From assembly GCA_021847425.1 (NCBI GenBank), contig JAJZRF010000001.1, positions 48,630 through 112,629 of the forward strand: a stretch of 64,000 nt of DNA. Direction: 5' to 3'. Made by a program: the position numbers and the translations under genes. Positions 34,572 through 43,585 of this stretch are shown here, piece by piece. This stretch comes from Deltaproteobacteria bacterium. GTDB taxonomy: Bacteria; Desulfobacterota; Desulfobulbia; Desulfobulbales; Desulfurivibrionaceae. Under the pieces are notes generated by a model. The model was not told the DNA's origin. It did not search any database and saw only the letters and a list, made by a program, of their open reading frames with translations. Within the stretch, counting starts at the first letter, position 1, and each line of letters opens with the position of its first letter.

Positions 34572-34742
34572 ATGATCCAGACCAGCCGCAGCCCCCACAA
34601 AAAAATACCACTCCGCAAGGGTCCCTTTATGGTGATTTCCGCCTTTCTCCTCCTCTGGCTGATCGGCGTCGCCACCGGCGAGCCGGCCCGGGTTCTGGAG
34701 CAGGCCGTGACGGTCTGCCTGAGCTGCATAGGGATCGGCTGA
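34572..34742 (+). CDS. CD1871A-like CxxC membrane peptide
   Basis: 56 residues, too short for most gene finders. A basic N-terminus is followed by a membrane helix (FMVISAFLLLWLIGVATG) and a C-terminal VTVCLSCIGIG. That end matches the pattern of the CD1871A family of CxxC-containing peptides as I recall it. One base separates its stop from the start of the 4Fe-4S membrane protein, so they are almost certainly cotranslated and may form a redox pair. Confidence 0.7.
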   Translation: MIQTSRSPHKKIPLRKGPFMVISAFLLLWLIGVATGEPARVLEQAVTVCLSCIGIG

Positions 34743-34743
34743 A

Positions 34744-35637
34744 ATGGAAAGAGTCCGCAAATGGGTCCAGGTGGTCATCGGCTTCCTCATAAACAGCTCC
34801 TGGTCCTTTCCCTTTACCAAGACCATCTATCAAGGGCCGCTCAAGGTGATCTGCTCGCCCGGCCTGAACTGTTACTCCTGCCCGGCCTCAACCACTTACT
34901 GCCCCCTGGGTGCAATCCAGCAGCTCCTGGGCGGCCTGCGCATCTCTTTGGAAAATGGCCAGTATTTTTTCGGCTTTTCGATAATCGGCACCATCGGCGT
35001 GTTCGGCGGGCTGTTCGGCAGAATGATCTGCGGCTGGGCCTGCCCCTTTGGTTTTATCCAGGAAATCCTGCACAAGATTCCCACCCGGAAATTCGCGATT
35101 CCGCGCCTGCTCTCCTATGGCAAGTTCTTCTTCCTCCTCGTCTTTGTCGTAATTCTGCCGCTGGCGCTCATTGACGAATTCGGCACCGGCAACCCCTGGT
35201 TCTGCAAGTTCGTCTGCCCGGCCGGCACCCTGGAAGCAGGGTTGCCCATGATTCTTCTCCAGCCCAATCTCCGCCACACCATCGGCCTGCTTTTTCTGAA
35301 CAAATTCATAATCATGGTTCTTATCCTGACCTGGGCTGTTTTTGCCAGCAGGCCCTTCTGCCGGACAATCTGCCCCTTGGGCGCTTTTTATGCGCTGTTC
35401 AGCAAGGTCCGGCTGATCAAGCTGCACCTTAATGAGGCCAAATGCACCAATTGCAAGGCCTGCCACCATGTCTGCCCCATGGGGGTCAAATTCAACGAAT
35501 CTCCGGATGACCCGGAGTGCATCACCTGCCTGGCCTGCATGAACAAGGCCTGCCAATTCGACGCAATATCCCTGGAAATAGGGGGAATGCCTTTGTCCGT
35601 TCCGAACAAGGGGTTGTCCCCGGCCAATAAACCGTGA
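34744..35637 (+). CDS. NapH/YccM-type 4Fe-4S membrane protein
   Basis: 297 residues with about five membrane helices. The helical part has CSPGLNCYSCPASTTYCPLGA, CGWACPFGFIQE and two further Cys-Pro motifs (CKFVCPAGTLE and CRTICPLGAFY), and the C-terminal domain carries two ferredoxin clusters (CTNCKACHHVCPMG and CITCLACMNKACQFD). This is the architecture of membrane ferredoxin proteins of the NapH/CcoG/YccM group, which shuttle electrons across or along the membrane. Cotranscribed with the upstream CxxC peptide; the substrate pathway is unknown. Confidence 0.82.
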   Translation: MERVRKWVQVVIGFLINSSWSFPFTKTIYQGPLKVICSPGLNCYSCPASTTYCPLGAIQQLLGGLRISLENGQYFFGFSIIGTIGVFGGLFGRMICGWACPFGFIQEILHKIPTRKFAIPRLLSYGKFFFLLVFVVILPLALIDEFGTGNPWFCKFVCPAGTLEAGLPMILLQPNLRHTIGLLFLNKFIIMVLILTWAVFASRPFCRTICPLGAFYALFSKVRLIKLHLNEAKCTNCKACHHVCPMGVKFNESPDDPECITCLACMNKACQFDAISLEIGGMPLSVPNKGLSPANKP

Positions 35638-35662
35638 CCACATAGTACCGGGAGGTTTTTCC

Positions 35663-36100
35663 ATGATCCGGCGACTCTGTTTCGGACTCGTTTTTCTCTT
35701 AATTTTCACCACGGTTGCCCACGCGGCAATGGTAAGCATCAATCGGGCCAAGGCAGCAATGCGTTCCGGGCCTGGAGTAAAATACAAGACCAAGTGGGAA
35801 CTGGGCGTGGGATACCCCCTGAAGGTGGTCAGCCGGAAGGGCAATTGGCTCAAGGTGACTGATTTTGAGTCGGACACGGGCTGGATAGATAAAAAAGCGG
35901 CTGCCGCAACGCCTTACATGATTGTCAAAGACCGAAAAACCATTATCCGCAAAGCGCCGGGAGAAAACCAGCGTATCGTGGGCAACGCCATCCGGGGCGT
36001 GGTCTTGCGCACCATCGGGCACAAGAATGGTTGGGTCCAGGTCCGGCATGAGTCCGGGCTCACCGGCTGGATCCAGCGCAACGCGCTCTGGGGCTGGTAA
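35663..36100 (+). CDS. Exported protein with two bacterial SH3 domains
   Basis: 145 residues with a signal peptide (MIRRLCFGLVFLLIFTTVAHAA). Two SH3b repeats follow: AKAAMRSGPGVKYKTKWELGVGYPLKVVSRKGNWLKVTDFESDTGWIDK and KTIIRKAPGENQRIVGNAIRGVVLRTIGHKNGWVQVRHESGLTGWIQR. Such proteins bind cell wall or act as periplasmic scaffolds. A ribosome site GGGAGG precedes the ATG and the gene lies 25 bases after the 4Fe-4S protein gene. Confidence 0.85.
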   Translation: MIRRLCFGLVFLLIFTTVAHAAMVSINRAKAAMRSGPGVKYKTKWELGVGYPLKVVSRKGNWLKVTDFESDTGWIDKKAAAATPYMIVKDRKTIIRKAPGENQRIVGNAIRGVVLRTIGHKNGWVQVRHESGLTGWIQRNALWGW

Positions 36101-36169
36101 TCTCTCTTATTGCTTCGGCACATCCGGTCTGCGGCCAGACCGCCCAACCCCTTCCCGATAAGGATGGAC

Positions 36170-37576
36170 ATGAAAATTTTTCGCACCAAAAGCGCCACCC
36201 CGGACGATCTCGATCATATCGGCCTCAAAAAATGCCTCACCGCCTTTGATCTCACCCTGCTCGGGATCGGCGCCATCATCGGCACCGGAATCTTCGTGCT
36301 CACCGGCATCGCCGCCGCCACCCAGGCCGGCCCCGCCGTGGTGCTCTCCTTTGTCATCGCCGGAATCGCCTGCGCCTTCGCGGCCCTGGCCTATGCCGAA
36401 CTCGCTTCCGCCGTGGGCGGCTGCGGCAGCGCCTACGGTTACAGCTATGTGGCCTTCGGCGAGCTGATCGCCTGGATCATCGGCTGGGATCTGATCCTTG
36501 AATACGGGGTGGCCACCGCCGCCGTGGCCACCGGCTGGGCCGGATACTTCAACAACGCCCTCACCGCCGTCGGCCTGGCCCTGCCGGATTCCCTGACCAA
36601 GGCCCCCTCCGTGGGCGGGCTCATCAACCTGCCCGCCGCCGGCATCGTCCTGATCCTCATGGTCCTGCTGATGCTGGGGATGCGGGAGAGCGCCCGCACC
36701 AACATGGTGATGGTCTTTGTCAAGCTGCTGACCATCTCGGTCTTCATCGGCGTGGCGGTGTTCCACGTCAACCCGGCAAACTGGAGCCCGTTCATGCCCT
36801 TTGGCTGGAGCGGCCATAGCCCGGAGGGCAAACCTGTCGGGGTGCTGGCCGGCGCGGCCATGGTCTTCTTTGCCTATGTGGGATTCGACGCGGTTTCCAC
36901 CGCTGCGGAGGAGGCAAGAAATCCGCAGCGCGACGTGCCCTTCGGCATCATCTTTTCCCTGGTTTTCTGCACCGCCATCTACATTGTGGTCTCCGGCCTG
37001 CTCACCGGGATGGTGCCTTACACCCGGCTGAACGTACCCTCGCCCGTGGCCCACTCCCTCCAGCTGATCGGGGTCAACTGGGCCTCGGCCCTGGTGGCCA
37101 CCGGCGTCATCGCCGGATTGACCACGGTGATGCTCGTCCTCTATTACGGGCTGACCAGGGTGTTCTTCGCCATGTCCCGGGACGGATTGCTGTCGCCGTT
37201 CTTCGCTGAGGTGCACCCCAAAACCCGGACCCCGGTGCGGGTCATCGGCCTTTGCGGCCTGCTCATCTCCCTGATCGCCGGTTTCATTCCCCTGGGCGAA
37301 CTGGCCGAGCTGGTCAACATCGGCACCCTGGCCGCCTTTGTCCTGGTCTGCCTGGGAGTGGTTGTCCTGCGCATCAAGCAGCCGGACCTGCACCGGCCCT
37401 TCAAGAATCCCCTCAACCCGGTATTCCCCCTGCTCGGCGCCTTCTCCTGCAGCGCCCTCATGGCTTTTCTCCCTTGGGTTACCTGGGTTCGCTTCGCGGT
37501 CTGGCTGGTGATTGGGGTCGTCGTCTATTTCTCCTACTCAATCCACCACAGCAAGCTGGAAAAGCAAACCGGCTGA
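36170..37576 (+). CDS. APC-family amino-acid permease (cationic amino-acid transporter type)
   Basis: 468 residues, about 12 membrane helices. The first helix has the substrate-binding GIGAIIGTGIFVLTG of APC transporters, and the later GFDAVSTAAEEARNPQRDVPFGI and LYYGLTRVFFAMSRDGLLSPFFAEVHPKTRTP are typical of the CAT-like group. Start chosen at 36170 (AAGG six bases upstream); an ATG two codons earlier (36164) and one at 36110 are possible. Substrate probably an amino acid, not resolvable further. Confidence 0.9.
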   Translation: MKIFRTKSATPDDLDHIGLKKCLTAFDLTLLGIGAIIGTGIFVLTGIAAATQAGPAVVLSFVIAGIACAFAALAYAELASAVGGCGSAYGYSYVAFGELIAWIIGWDLILEYGVATAAVATGWAGYFNNALTAVGLALPDSLTKAPSVGGLINLPAAGIVLILMVLLMLGMRESARTNMVMVFVKLLTISVFIGVAVFHVNPANWSPFMPFGWSGHSPEGKPVGVLAGAAMVFFAYVGFDAVSTAAEEARNPQRDVPFGIIFSLVFCTAIYIVVSGLLTGMVPYTRLNVPSPVAHSLQLIGVNWASALVATGVIAGLTTVMLVLYYGLTRVFFAMSRDGLLSPFFAEVHPKTRTPVRVIGLCGLLISLIAGFIPLGELAELVNIGTLAAFVLVCLGVVVLRIKQPDLHRPFKNPLNPVFPLLGAFSCSALMAFLPWVTWVRFAVWLVIGVVVYFSYSIHHSKLEKQTG

Positions 37577-37616
37577 AGCCGTAATCAAAGACGGAACCCC
37601 TGAAAAGATCGCGGGT

Positions 37617-37700
37617 TATGCGACTTTTTGCTGAGCCAGGGCAACGGCCCCGCCAACACCGGCATCGTCCCCAAAAAGCGGCGGCAGCTGACGCGGCAGG
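37617..37700 (-). pseudogene. Possible C-terminal remnant of a ROK-family kinase
   Basis: On the minus strand the last codons before a TAA at 37617 read LPRQLPPLFGDDAGVGGAVALAQQKVA, resembling the final helix region of ROK/glucokinase proteins (GDDAGVxGAA). The frame is interrupted by TGA about 30 codons upstream and no other ROK motif precedes it. The rest of 37577-37853 shows no recognisable gene. Confidence 0.4.
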
Positions 37701-37853
37701 GGCGCCCTCGGGCTTCAGCCGATCAGGCGTTCGGGGTTCTTTGTCCCCGGCGGCCTTAAGATCCCTTTGCTTTGGCCAAGGAGTTCTCTGCGCGGGGTGG
37801 CGGCATTCCGAGAGGGATCAGGGGCGAAAAATCAGGAGGGGGAAGATCAGCGC

Positions 37854-38948
37854 TCAGCGCCAATCCTGCAAGGAAAGGCCAACGCCGATACTGGTCTGGC
37901 TATGATTGTAATCAATCAGGCTCTCGCCGTAGCCGCTGAAGAGCTGCAGATATCCCTTGAGCGTGTGCGAAATCGGAAAACCCCAACTCAATTGCAAGGC
38001 GCCATGCCCCCCTGCGACACTGTAGCGCCCCAAAGCTGAGTAGATATTCCCCCCGCTCCGGCAGGTAAGCTCAACATCGCCATGGCCCATGTAATCGGTG
38101 ATATCCGGGTTGTCGTCCTTTTCGCTGCTGTCGGGCAGACGAAGCCAGGGGCGCAAGGACAGGGCAAGCTTGTCCCGCTCCAGGCCGAACCGGGCATAGA
38201 CCCTGTTCCAGCTGCGCGAAAGCGGCAATCCGCCCCCATTGGACTGATGCACCAGACCCAAATTCAGCATCCGCCAGCGCATCCCCGGCAAATCGACATC
38301 CGTGCGCAGGGAATAAATCAGCTCGGGCTCGTAATTGGTTTCGCGGAATGGCGAGGACACTTGCGGGTTATAGAGCAGCCAGTGGGACTGCTGGGTATAG
38401 GCGAACCAGAAATCGCCATTGTCGCCAAGGGTATCCTCCCAGAGCTTGGTCTTAAAGCTCAGTTGATACTTCACCTCGGTGCGGCCTGCCGACATGGGCG
38501 ACAGCGCGGATCGACCCGGCGCCGGGGAAGTCGGCGATGGATTCAGGCTATTGCTATAGTGAACCGGCAGAATATAGACCGGCTTGTATTCGCGAAAATG
38601 GAAGGTCCCCGTTTTTGCATGCTCATCAAGCTCCCAGCTCTTGCCAAGGAACGAGTCCGCTACGGGTATGTCAGGAGGAGGCGCCGCGGTCAGCCGCCGT
38701 TCCGGTTCAGCGGGAGCCGGTGACGGCGTCGCAGCGTGTGCCGCGGCTTGATCATAGCAGGCAAGACGTTCCGCATCCGAAACGATGCCGGCACATTTTT
38801 CGTAATCAGCCCCACAAGCCGGCAACGGCCACATGCCTGGCAGGAACACCAGGGCGCCAAGCCACCTCAGGGTAAATCCCCCACACTTCGCTGCGCGGAA
38901 ATGCGTCCGGCTCAGGGCTGAGGCAAGGAGGCAATTTCGGAATTTCAT
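37854..38948 (-). CDS. pldA: Outer-membrane phospholipase A1 (PldA-like)
   Basis: 364 residues from the Met at 38948. The C-terminal 250 residues form the OMPLA barrel: FAYTQQSHWLLYN, ETNYEPELIYSLRTD, and the catalytic segment NLGLVHQSNGGGLPLSRSWNRVYA, which contains the His-Ser catalytic pair and the Asn partner expected nearby. The N-terminal region has a probable signal (FTLRWLGALVFLPGMWPLPACGA) and a Pro/Ala linker. OMPLA is a dimeric, calcium-dependent lipase activated when outer-membrane asymmetry is lost. It is monocistronic. Confidence 0.88.
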   Translation of the reverse strand: MKFRNCLLASALSRTHFRAAKCGGFTLRWLGALVFLPGMWPLPACGADYEKCAGIVSDAERLACYDQAAAHAATPSPAPAEPERRLTAAPPPDIPVADSFLGKSWELDEHAKTGTFHFREYKPVYILPVHYSNSLNPSPTSPAPGRSALSPMSAGRTEVKYQLSFKTKLWEDTLGDNGDFWFAYTQQSHWLLYNPQVSSPFRETNYEPELIYSLRTDVDLPGMRWRMLNLGLVHQSNGGGLPLSRSWNRVYARFGLERDKLALSLRPWLRLPDSSEKDDNPDITDYMGHGDVELTCRSGGNIYSALGRYSVAGGHGALQLSWGFPISHTLKGYLQLFSGYGESLIDYNHSQTSIGVGLSLQDWR

Positions 38949-39220
38949 GTGTCGCACATTGAATTTCGATGGGCCGCGGGCGCGCCAGAGGCACACCCGC
39001 CCAGATTCTGGGTAATCAGGGCTAATAATTACAATATACCACCATTCGGATCCCAGCCATATTTAATTCCGGACAATCCGGCTGGCTGCCCCCGTATCCC
39101 CTTCCCATCCTTATGAACATTGCGTTGCATGTTTCAGCAATCTTTGCCACAATACGGTTATCCGGGCAGGACATTCAAGAGAGGAGGGACATTATTTCCG
39201 CCGATAAGGAGACTCAGATC

Positions 39221-40156
39221 ATGCAGAACTATGCGGCTTCTTTTCTTGTTGTCCGCGTTCGCCGCTTCCTGGCAAGGAGGTTCCGGCCCGCCCTGGCCAC
39301 TCTCTTTCTTCTCTTTTTCCTTATCCAGACAGGACAAGCCGCGGGCAAACCGCAACCGGTCCGGATTGCCATCACCCCCTGCACCGACATCATCAAGACC
39401 TTTAAGGAATATGCTCCGCTGGCCGCATATCTGGAACGGCAGATCCGGCAACCGGTTGTTCTTGTGGTCCCCAAGGACTTCCAGGAATTCGAGCGGTTCG
39501 TGAGGGAGGAAACCGTGGCGTTCACCTTTCAGGCGCCCCATACTTATGTAAGGTTGGCTCATTTCTACAACAGGGAGATGCTGCTCAAGGCGCTGACCCC
39601 GGGAGGCAAGACCAAGCACCGGGGGGTGATCATTGTCCGCAGGGACAGTCCCATGCAGCGAATAGAAGACCTCAAGGGAAAATACCTCATCTTCGGCGCG
39701 GAAAATGACATGGCAAAATCCCTCTCGGCGAAACGCCTTCTTGTTGCAAAGGGAATCAACCCGGAAAAGGATCTCCGCGGCTACAAGTACGACGGCAGCT
39801 GTGAATCCATCGCGCTCAATGTCTTTCTGAAAGCCGCCGACGCCGGGGCGATCTGCGACTACTCTTTCAAGGATATCAACGAACCGCAGAAAGCGAAAGA
39901 AGGCGAAATCCCCCCCGGACAGCTCCGGATTCTCGGGAAGACCGAAGAGATTCCCACCTGGGTCTTTGCCGCCCGCAAGGGGGTCGATCCCCGGCTCGTA
40001 GCCCGGATCAACGAGGCCCTGACCAGCCTCAGCCCGAAAAACAAAAACCAGGCAGAGATCCTGGAATCCGCGGAGGTGGGTGGTTTTGTAAAGGCCAGGG
40101 ACAGCGACTACGACGAAGTCAGAAAAATTGTGTCAATCTCCCGCCGACCCGAATGA
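39221..40156 (+). CDS. PhnD-like ABC-type substrate-binding protein
   Basis: 311 residues from the ATG at 39221 (AAGGAGA upstream). After a signal/anchor segment (LATLFLLFFLIQTGQAAG) comes a periplasmic-binding fold of the phosphate/phosphonate (PhnD) type: PVRIAITPCTDIIKTFKEYAPLAAYLERQI..., FTFQAPHTYVRLAH, GVIIVRRDSPMQRIEDLKGKYLIFGAEND. No transporter genes are nearby; the stop overlaps the start of a GGDEF protein (ATGA), so it more likely serves as a sensor input to that cyclase than as a transporter component. Confidence 0.85.
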   Translation: MQNYAASFLVVRVRRFLARRFRPALATLFLLFFLIQTGQAAGKPQPVRIAITPCTDIIKTFKEYAPLAAYLERQIRQPVVLVVPKDFQEFERFVREETVAFTFQAPHTYVRLAHFYNREMLLKALTPGGKTKHRGVIIVRRDSPMQRIEDLKGKYLIFGAENDMAKSLSAKRLLVAKGINPEKDLRGYKYDGSCESIALNVFLKAADAGAICDYSFKDINEPQKAKEGEIPPGQLRILGKTEEIPTWVFAARKGVDPRLVARINEALTSLSPKNKNQAEILESAEVGGFVKARDSDYDEVRKIVSISRRPE

Positions 40157-41382
40157 GAACCCTCAGATTCAAGATAAGCATCCCGGTCATCTGCATTGTT
40201 GTCGGCGCCCAGCTTGTCACCGGCCTGTTCATTGTTTCCCAGGTGCGGAAGGCGATGCACGAGGAAAACCACCAGCATGGCCTGGCGGTGGCCTACGATC
40301 TGGCCCATGTCTGCGCCAGATCGCTCATAAGCAGGGATCTGCTGGAACTGCGCAACTACATCCGCTACACCATGACGCAGGAGTACGTGACCCAGGCCAT
40401 GGTCGTTGACGAGGATGGCCGCATCGTCATGCACAACAATCTGGCCAGGGTCGGCGAAAAATATGCGGGGACGCTCCCGCACCCGGGCCAGGCGCTGTTC
40501 AGCGAGCATTATAGCAATGCGGCCGGCGAAACGGTGATTGACATCCTGGTGCCGATCGAGACGGCCGGCGTGCAGCTGGGCTCCGCGGTCATCAGCTACT
40601 CACACATCGGGGTCAGAAATGCAATCAAGGCCCTGACCAGAAAGATATTCCTTATTCTCTCCATCGCTTCGGCCTTTGCCATCCTTTTTGCTTTCCTGCT
40701 TGCCGAATATATTGTCCGGCCCATGAAACATCTTTCCAAGGCGGCGGAAAAGATGAGCAGCGGCTCCTTCAACATCAAAAAAATGGACATGGAATACAGC
40801 GACGAGATCGGCGACCTTGCCAGATCATTTTACCGCATGGCCGGCAAGCTTGAGAAAGAGGTGTGCCATGACCCCCTGACCGGCCTGTTCACCCGCAATG
40901 TCCTCCAGATTCGCCTGACCGAGGAACACGCGCAGAGCCAGCGCCTTAACAACGATTTTGCCCTGTTGATGCTCGACATAGATCATTTCAAAAAAGTAAA
41001 CGACACCTATGGCCACGGGGTCGGCGACGAGGTTTTGCGGTACATTGCCGCAATCTTGCAGGAACAGACCAGAGGGGGCGATTGCCCGGCCCGTTACGGC
41101 GGAGAAGAGTTTGTCGTGCTGCTGCCGGCCACGCACCGGCAAGGCGCCCTGCATGTCGCGGAGAAAATCCGCCGCAGCATCGAGGCCTCTTCCTTCCGGC
41201 TGCCGGAGGGCAACAAGATCCCGGTCACGGCCAGCATAGGCGTAGCCCTGTTCCCGGAGGACACCAGCGACTACACCTGGCTGCTGGAACTTGCCGATCA
41301 GGCCATGTACGAAGCGAAGAAAAAGGGGCGAAACTGCGTGGTTCAGGCAAGCGATTTAAAAAAACCAACCCCAGGCCCATGA
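40153..41382 (+). CDS. Membrane diguanylate cyclase with HAMP and GGDEF domains
   Basis: 409 residues. Two membrane helices (about 9-27 and about 165-185) flank a ~135-residue periplasmic sensor. A HAMP segment follows (EYIVRPMKHLSKAAEKMSSGSFNIKKMDMEYSDEIGDLARSFYRMAGKLEKE), then a GGDEF domain with active site RYGGEEFVVLL and DIDHFKKVNDTYGHGVGDEVL. The upstream inhibitory I-site RxxD is not obvious. Coupled to the PhnD-like protein by a 4-base overlap; together they look like a ligand-responsive c-di-GMP module. Confidence 0.92.
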   Translation: MRTLRFKISIPVICIVVGAQLVTGLFIVSQVRKAMHEENHQHGLAVAYDLAHVCARSLISRDLLELRNYIRYTMTQEYVTQAMVVDEDGRIVMHNNLARVGEKYAGTLPHPGQALFSEHYSNAAGETVIDILVPIETAGVQLGSAVISYSHIGVRNAIKALTRKIFLILSIASAFAILFAFLLAEYIVRPMKHLSKAAEKMSSGSFNIKKMDMEYSDEIGDLARSFYRMAGKLEKEVCHDPLTGLFTRNVLQIRLTEEHAQSQRLNNDFALLMLDIDHFKKVNDTYGHGVGDEVLRYIAAILQEQTRGGDCPARYGGEEFVVLLPATHRQGALHVAEKIRRSIEASSFRLPEGNKIPVTASIGVALFPEDTSDYTWLLELADQAMYEAKKKGRNCVVQASDLKKPTPGP

Positions 41383-41557
41383 CCCGGATGGCGCAACGGC
41401 CTCCTCCCGCCGCCATCCCTCCCGCATTTCGAGACAGGCCCCTGAAAAACTCAGGCGGGTTGACCCCGTAATGCCAAGCCTGGACCTCCGCATGCCGCAA
41501 CCTGATTGCAAAGAGCCGATATAACCGAAGCATCCGCAGCGACATCCGCCGGCACCC

Positions 41558-42796
41558 TTAAATGGCAAGAATCGCCTTGACCCGCTTGAGAAGACGCCTC
41601 CGATCCTCAAGCCCGTTCAGGCCGCCATTAATCCGCTTGGTGACCGCCGTCAGATCGTCTGCGTCGGCAAGGGCATTGAGGCCGCACTTGGCCCAGAACC
41701 AGCCGGCCACGTCGACGCAAAGATCGCTGTCCGTCTCGACCAGTTCCGGGTTGTTCAGCAGCTCGGTCTCGCGGCCAAGGGCGCGGCCATATTCGGCGTA
41801 GTTTGCCCGGCCCGTCAGTTGGATCAGGCCGCGGCCCTTGAAACGGCGGCCATCACCCGGCTCGGAATTGCCAAGGTCCACACGCCCCTCATACGCTTCG
41901 CCGCTGGCAATTTCGGCCCGGAAGCGCAGTTCGCCCGATTCGTGCCCGATCTGCGCCAAAAAGTGCGCGCACCGCAGGGGCGTGTCGATGTTGCGGTTGG
42001 CCATCACCCGCTGGATTCCCCCGGAGAGCTCCTGCACGTCCTTGTCGGCTGCCCGCAGATAGGCCAGTCCCAGCGAGGTGGCGTCAATGTCTTTTGGCAG
42101 CGCCTCGCAAAGACTGCTCATCGTCTGGCTGACCGGATCGACCCGCCCGCTGGGGGCCTGCTCGCCGTTGACAGCGCGCTGGAACGCCATGATCGCGTTC
42201 AACGTCTTGGCGCCGAAGGTCCCGTCGGTTTTCAACGGCCCCTCATCAATCTGACACCGCCCCTTGCCGGCCGACAGGTTCAACAGCCGCTGCACCGTCT
42301 CCACATCGTCGCGGATGTTCGGACAGCGCGACCCCACCGGGGCCTGCGTCAGCCCGCCGCCGGGGTGTAAGCTCGGCACAACTGCACTAGCGGGTGCAGC
42401 CGCGGAGTGCTGGTCCGTTGCAACCGCCGGAGTCTGCGCCACGCTTTCCCGGCGCTCGAAGTGCGGCGTGTCCTTGAACGAGGTCCAGTTCCCCCCCCAG
42501 CGATTCGCCGCATCCAGCCCCTCCCAGAACTGGCCCAACGGGCGCAACTCCTCGACGTCGTAGGTCAGCTTCAACTCGCCATCCGGCATGGCCCTGAAAA
42601 AATTGAGATCCACGGCCAGCCGCTTTAGGTGCTGGCTGTTCATGGTGGTGCTCCGGCCATTCTTGACATGCAGCGCCTGCTGCTCGGAGGTGCGGTACAG
42701 CTCGCCGCCGGAGAGATGAAACCCCAATTCCGAGGCTTTCTGAATCAACTCGGCCACGTGCAACAAAAAGGTGGACTGCTCGCGGAGAAGGCTCAT
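41558..42796 (-). CDS. Modular endolysin: M15 peptidase + peptidoglycan-binding + GH19 domains
   Basis: 412 residues, three modules. N-terminal ~125: an M15-type zinc peptidase (YRTSEQQALHV...SQHLKRLAVDLNFF...WGGNWTSFKDTPHFE; zinc ligands H, D and H). Middle (about 160-225): a peptidoglycan-binding helical repeat (CPNIRDDVETVQRLLNLSAGKG...TDGTFGAKTLNAIMAFQRA). C-terminal ~165: a GH19 lysozyme/chitinase domain (AQIGHESGELRFRAE..., EGRVDLGNSEPGDGRRFKGRGLIQLTGRANYAEYG). Two different catalytic domains in one phage-type lysin is unusual. It overlaps the holin gene by four bases. Confidence 0.85.
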   Translation of the reverse strand: MSLLREQSTFLLHVAELIQKASELGFHLSGGELYRTSEQQALHVKNGRSTTMNSQHLKRLAVDLNFFRAMPDGELKLTYDVEELRPLGQFWEGLDAANRWGGNWTSFKDTPHFERRESVAQTPAVATDQHSAAAPASAVVPSLHPGGGLTQAPVGSRCPNIRDDVETVQRLLNLSAGKGRCQIDEGPLKTDGTFGAKTLNAIMAFQRAVNGEQAPSGRVDPVSQTMSSLCEALPKDIDATSLGLAYLRAADKDVQELSGGIQRVMANRNIDTPLRCAHFLAQIGHESGELRFRAEIASGEAYEGRVDLGNSEPGDGRRFKGRGLIQLTGRANYAEYGRALGRETELLNNPELVETDSDLCVDVAGWFWAKCGLNALADADDLTAVTKRINGGLNGLEDRRRLLKRVKAILAI

Positions 42797-43425
42797 GATT
42801 GGCCTCCCCTCTGGCGCGCATTTCTCTCTGCCTGGCTGGCCTCGCCAATCGCATTGATCTTCTCTTCCTTGCTCTTGCTGCCGATGCTGGAGCCGAAAAA
42901 ATACTGAATGATTGCCGACAGCGTTACGCCGAGGAGAAACCCGAGAACCGTGTCGATGACCCGGGCGGATTGATCGCCGTTCTTATAGTCGTGAATGAAC
43001 GCGGCGTAAAAGATAAAGACAAAGGTCAACAGGGTCAGGCCCGAGGCATAGAAGTAGATGAAGCGCTTGGCAACGATGTCGTCGCTGGCAAGCGCAGCCT
43101 TCTGCAGCCCCCGCGCGTCCGCCCGGTCGGCGTTGGTCAGCCGCTCGCGTTCGAGATCGTTGGCATCGGCCTGCTGCCGCCATTCCAGCAGCTTGCTCTG
43201 GTACTGGAACTCAAAGTCCTTGAGCTTGGCCCACTGTTCAACGGTGAGCTTGTTGTCCGCAGCATCGTTGATGTCGATGCCGGTCTTCTCCTCGATCAGC
43301 TCGGCAATTTCCTTGGTGCCCTTGTTTACGGTGCCGCGAAAAATGCCGCTGAGAAGATCGAGCCCTTGTTTGGCGAGCGCTGGCGCAATCGACGCAAGCG
43401 CAGCCGCGATGAGTGGTACAGGCAT
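42793..43425 (-). CDS. Three-TM phage/GTA-type holin-like protein
   Basis: 210 residues. The N-terminal half is amphipathic and helical (IAAALASIAPALAKQGLDLLSGIFRGTVNKG..., then an Asp/Glu/Arg-rich stretch with coiled-coil potential). The C-terminal part has about three hydrophobic stretches (IYFYASGLTLLTFVFIFYAAF, VIDTVLGFLLGVTLSAIIQYFFG) and ends in a charged tail. This matches the 3TM holin family found with gene-transfer agents and prophages. Just upstream of the endolysin, it would form the pore that lets it out. Confidence 0.7.
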   Translation of the reverse strand: MPVPLIAAALASIAPALAKQGLDLLSGIFRGTVNKGTKEIAELIEEKTGIDINDAADNKLTVEQWAKLKDFEFQYQSKLLEWRQQADANDLERERLTNADRADARGLQKAALASDDIVAKRFIYFYASGLTLLTFVFIFYAAFIHDYKNGDQSARVIDTVLGFLLGVTLSAIIQYFFGSSIGSKSKEEKINAIGEASQAERNARQRGGQS

Positions 43426-43585
43426 ACAGGTTCCTCCTCTATGAATTGACGATATTTCAGCGAGTTACTTTTCCGGCCAAACAGCCGGGACCCCGCTTGC
43501 GGGGCGTTGGCTTTTTGACCGCATTCCCCTCGAAGCGGTTGCCGGACAAGGGGCACTGTTGCAGCCGCTGTCTCTCCCTGGTTTT

